A stretch of DNA of 64,000 nucleotides from Pseudarthrobacter defluvii (GTDB lineage Bacteria > Actinomycetota > Actinomycetes > Actinomycetales > Micrococcaceae), in contig NZ_CP066362.1 of assembly GCF_030323865.1 (NCBI RefSeq), positions 1,054,001 through 1,118,000 on the forward strand. Direction: 5' to 3'. The notes beneath the pieces were generated by a model. It made no database searches. It was not told where the DNA came from and saw nothing but the letters and a program-made list of their open reading frames with translations. Position numbers and translations under genes: made by a program. Positions 60,345 through 64,000 of this stretch are shown piece by piece. The number at the start of each line of letters is the position of its first letter. Within the stretch, counting starts at the first letter, position 1.

Positions 60345-63053
60345 ATGACTGACGTGAACGTCCAGGAGCGCGGCTCCCTCCAGCTGCCGATCGCGGACGC
60401 CGCGAGCCTGACGGCCGAACAGACCCTCACCCGCCTGGGGTCCGGTCCCGGCGGCCTCAGTGAGGAGGAGGCGGCCGGCCGGTTGGAGCAGCTTGGCCCC
60501 AACGCCGTCCGCACCCACCGGGCCAACGCCTGGGCCGTGCTTGGCCGGCAGTTCGCCAGCCCCATCCTCATCCTCCTGATCATCACCGCCGGCTTGTCGC
60601 TGTTCCTGGGCGACGCCACCAACTCGATCGTCATCGGGGTAATTCTGCTGGTCAGCGTGGGGCTGGGTTTCACCAACGAGTACCGCGCCGAGCTCGCCTC
60701 GGAAACCCTGCACTCCCGGGTCACCCACCAGGCCGCCGTCCAGCGCGGCGGCGCCACAAGGGAAGTGGACGTCACCGCTTTGGTGCCGGGCGACGTCGTG
60801 CATCTCTCCCTGGGCGCCATTGTCCCGGCCGACATCCGCCTCCTCACCACCAACAACCTGCACTGCGACGAAAGCATCCTCACGGGCGAATCCCAGCCCG
60901 CCGCCAAGGACCCTGCCCCCGTCGCTCCCGGCGCATCCCTTGCCGATCTCGCCTCCTGCGTCTTCATGGGCACCGTGGTCCAGTCCGGCGGCTGCAGCGG
61001 CGTGGTGGTGGCCACCGGCGGGCGGGCGGAGTTCGGCCGGATTGCGCTGGGCCTGGGCGAACGGCAGCCGCAGACCGAGTTCCAGCTGGGCCTCAAACGG
61101 TTCTCGTTCCTGCTGCTGCAGGTGGCCGTGGTGCTGACGTCGCTGATCTTCGTGGCCAACCTGCTCCTGGCACGCCCGCTGCTGGAATCGCTGCTGTTTT
61201 CCCTGGCCATCGCGGTGGGCATCACGCCGCAGCTGCTGCCCGCCGTCGTCAGCACCAGCCTGGCCACCGGCACCCGCCAGTTGGCCAAGCGGAAGGTCCT
61301 GGTCAAGCGGCTGGTGTGCATCGAGGACCTGGGGGACATGGACATCCTGGTCACCGACAAGACCGGCACCCTGACCGAAGGGAAGATCAGCTTCACCCAT
61401 GCGCTTCCGGCCAGCGATGGAACGTCCGACGACGGCCTGCTCACCCTTGGCCTGTTGGCCACCGAGGCGGACTATGCCGGCGCGAAGGCTTCCTCCGCAG
61501 GCCAGAACCCGTTGGATGCGGCGCTGTGGGAGAGCCCCGGCGCCGCTGCGTTCGAACCCGGGCGGTTCCAGCGGCTGGACCTGATCGGCTTCGACCACCA
61601 GCGCCGCCGCACCACCGTGCTGGTCCGCGATTCGGACGGCCAGCCGCGGCTCGTCACCAAGGGGGCCCCGGAGGACGTGCTGGCCCTGTGCGGCCCCACG
61701 TCGCCGGCCGTGCAAGCCATGCTGGATGAACAGTTCGACGCTGGCGCCCGGGTGGTGGCGGTGGCCACCCGCCCCGCCGCGGGGCTGGCAAAGCTCACCC
61801 CGGCTGACGAGCACGGCCTCACGCTGGCCGGTTTCCTGGTGTTCCTGGACAAGCCCAAGGCCAACGCCCGCCAGTCGCTGGACCGGCTGGAGGCGCTGGG
61901 CATCTCGGTGAAACTCGCCACCGGGGACAACGCCAAGGTGGCCGAAAAGGTCTGCACGGACCTGGACGTCATCTCCGGCGGCACACTCACCGGCGCCCAG
62001 GTGGAGGCCATGTCCGACGCCGACCTCGCCGCCGCCGCGCGTACGGCCACCATTTTCGCCCGGGTCTCCCCGGAACAAAAGGCGCGGATCATCACCCTCC
62101 TGCGGCAAAGCGGCGGTGCGGTGGGCTTCATGGGGGACGGCGTCAACGACGCCCTGGCATTGCACAAGGCGGATATCGGCATTTCCGTTGATACCGCAAC
62201 GGACGTCGCCAAGGACGCGGCCGACGTCGTCCTTTTGGACAAGGACCTCGGCGTCCTGGCGGACGGCGTGATGGAGGGGCGGCGGATCTTCGCCAACACC
62301 ATCAAGTACGTGCTGATGGGCACGTCCAGCAACTTCGGCAACATGTTCAGCGCCGCCGTGGCTTCCGTGGTGCTGAGCTTCCTGCCCATGCTGCCGGGCC
62401 AGATCCTGCTGAACAACCTGCTCTACGATTCCGGGCAGCTGGCCATCCCGGGGGACCGTGTGGACAAGGAACAGCTGCGTGCGCCCTCGCACTGGAACAT
62501 CGCCTTCATCCGGCGGTTCATGCTCCTTTTCGGGCCCATCAGCTCGCTGTTCGACTTCGCCACGTTCGCCCTGATGTTGTTCGTTTTCGACGCAGCGCCC
62601 GGGGAGTTCAGGGCCGGCTGGTTCATCGAATCCATTGCCACCCAGACGCTGATTATCTTCGCCATCCGCACCCGGCGCGTTCCGTTCCTGCGCAGCCGGC
62701 CCTCCAACGGCCTGATCGCGGCGTCCCTGGGTGTGGTGGCCGTGGGCGTGTTCCTGCCGCTCTCACCCCTGGCCGGCGTGCTGGGCTTCGACCCGTTGCC
62801 GGTGCCGTTCTTCCTGGCCCTGCTGGGCATGGTGGTGGTGTATCTGGTGCTCGTGGAGCTCGCCAAGCAGTGGTTCTTTGCCCGTGATGCGCAGCAATTG
62901 CCGGCCACGCCCCCACCCGTGCAGCGCCGGCACGCCACCCACCACATCTCCCGGCGGGCGTTCCGGTTCAGCATTCCCGTCAGGGTGCCCCCGCTGCGGG
63001 CGCCTGTTGCAAGGCAAAAGGGGCGGCGGAGGCGGCCCGTCCGTAATCTTTAG
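60345..63053 (+). CDS. mgtA: Magnesium-transporting P-type ATPase (MgtA/MgtB type, P3B)
   Basis: A 902-residue P-type ATPase. The N-terminal cytosolic region has LSEEEAAGRLEQLGPNAV; helices follow, then the phosphorylation motif LVTDKTGTLTEG with D338. The nucleotide domain has KGAPEDVL, and GFMGDGVNDALALHKADIGISV is the hinge motif. The C-terminal helices include LPGQILLNNLLYDSGQLAIP, a segment characteristic of Mg2+ transporters of the MgtA group rather than Ca2+ pumps. The last 40 residues are a basic, probably disordered tail. It imports Mg2+ using ATP; other divalent cations are possible. Confidence 0.87.
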   Translation: MTDVNVQERGSLQLPIADAASLTAEQTLTRLGSGPGGLSEEEAAGRLEQLGPNAVRTHRANAWAVLGRQFASPILILLIITAGLSLFLGDATNSIVIGVILLVSVGLGFTNEYRAELASETLHSRVTHQAAVQRGGATREVDVTALVPGDVVHLSLGAIVPADIRLLTTNNLHCDESILTGESQPAAKDPAPVAPGASLADLASCVFMGTVVQSGGCSGVVVATGGRAEFGRIALGLGERQPQTEFQLGLKRFSFLLLQVAVVLTSLIFVANLLLARPLLESLLFSLAIAVGITPQLLPAVVSTSLATGTRQLAKRKVLVKRLVCIEDLGDMDILVTDKTGTLTEGKISFTHALPASDGTSDDGLLTLGLLATEADYAGAKASSAGQNPLDAALWESPGAAAFEPGRFQRLDLIGFDHQRRRTTVLVRDSDGQPRLVTKGAPEDVLALCGPTSPAVQAMLDEQFDAGARVVAVATRPAAGLAKLTPADEHGLTLAGFLVFLDKPKANARQSLDRLEALGISVKLATGDNAKVAEKVCTDLDVISGGTLTGAQVEAMSDADLAAAARTATIFARVSPEQKARIITLLRQSGGAVGFMGDGVNDALALHKADIGISVDTATDVAKDAADVVLLDKDLGVLADGVMEGRRIFANTIKYVLMGTSSNFGNMFSAAVASVVLSFLPMLPGQILLNNLLYDSGQLAIPGDRVDKEQLRAPSHWNIAFIRRFMLLFGPISSLFDFATFALMLFVFDAAPGEFRAGWFIESIATQTLIIFAIRTRRVPFLRSRPSNGLIAASLGVVAVGVFLPLSPLAGVLGFDPLPVPFFLALLGMVVVYLVLVELAKQWFFARDAQQLPATPPPVQRRHATHHISRRAFRFSIPVRVPPLRAPVARQKGRRRRPVRNL

Positions 63054-63140
63054 CCCATGCGGCGCTGTGGGTTGTTAGCATGGAGGGGGAGACGCTGGGG
63101 CTCGTCTTTATGTATTCGAAGGTGATGCAGACCGCCGTGA

Positions 63141-64000
<860 letters not shown>

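Noticed and set aside
59424..62492. Open frame of 1022 codons on the minus strand
   Set aside because: It is antisense to the MgtA-type ATPase and alpha/beta hydrolase genes. Its composition (runs of Gly, Gln, His, Ala) is typical of shadows in GC-rich DNA, and it shows no family motif.

Overview
The window looks like a chromosomal segment of a high-GC Gram-positive soil bacterium of the Arthrobacter/Pseudarthrobacter group (Micrococcaceae). The evidence is strong GC bias at third codon positions, frequent GTG starts behind clear AGGAG-type ribosome binding sites, dense catabolic operons with dedicated local regulators, and a protein at 19209..20381 that I recognise as the Arthrobacter-type levoglucosan dehydrogenase. 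I see no rRNA, tRNA, CRISPR array or complete insertion sequence. No gene-free stretch exceeds 300 bases.

Layout. 1..~2364 is an accessory patch. It holds a partial CDS at the left edge, an OGG-fold protein, and a modification-dependent restriction endonuclease (ScoMcrA-like head, EVE-like reader, HNH nuclease). It abuts a GNAT acetyltransferase broken by a stop codon and a junction. 2619..6015 is a nucleoside/ribose salvage set: ribokinase, an MFS carrier with a frameshift, and a nucleoside hydrolase. 6031..7440 holds a haloacid dehalogenase-type HAD hydrolase and a flavin reductase-like protein. 7533..10701 is a maleate/dicarboxylate module: MatC-like carrier, maleate isomerase-like enzyme, and a divergent IclR regulator with two phased operator-like palindromes. 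10706..11488 is a GntR/UTRA regulator.

11646..20767 is a LacI-controlled levoglucosan operon. It has three LacI-type operators over the promoter, a small unknown protein, an RbsBAC-type ABC importer, two Gfo/Idh/MocA dehydrogenases, one TIM-barrel isomerase/epimerase and a YgiN-like monooxygenase. The inferred route is import, oxidation to the 3-keto sugar, elimination/hydration and reduction to glucose.

20863..22659 holds a methyltransferase, a membrane-anchored HNH protein and a YCII protein. 22720..26810 is a D-threonate-type module: permease, DUF1537 kinase, PdxA2-type dehydrogenase and DeoR regulator, with two palindromes at the promoter. 26989..28491 holds DUF3841 and DUF1275 proteins. 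28595..36286 is a peptide ABC importer with an embedded gamma-glutamyltranspeptidase and an FCD-type GntR regulator. 36581..37423 is a secreted lipase. 37484..44665 is an amide/hydantoin-type set: M20 deacylase, MHS-type MFS carrier, PucR regulator, amidohydrolase and M20 carbamoylase-like hydrolase.

44744..52739 carries hemerythrin, an alpha/beta hydrolase, a subtilase, a large secreted PKD protein, a frameshifted SRPBCC protein and a Tat-exported PhoD phosphatase. 52931..58016 holds an SDR, a GAF-type regulator, a SnoaL-FAD monooxygenase fusion and a butanediol dehydrogenase-like enzyme, probably one ketone/alcohol oxidation module. 58117..64000 has a lipoprotein, a methyltransferase, an alpha/beta hydrolase, a MgtA-type P-type ATPase and the start of a GAF-domain sensor protein cut by the right edge.

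A family of intergenic hairpins built on GACGGCGG recurs at least five times between 11.6 and 44.7 kb and seems to be the local form of transcription terminator.
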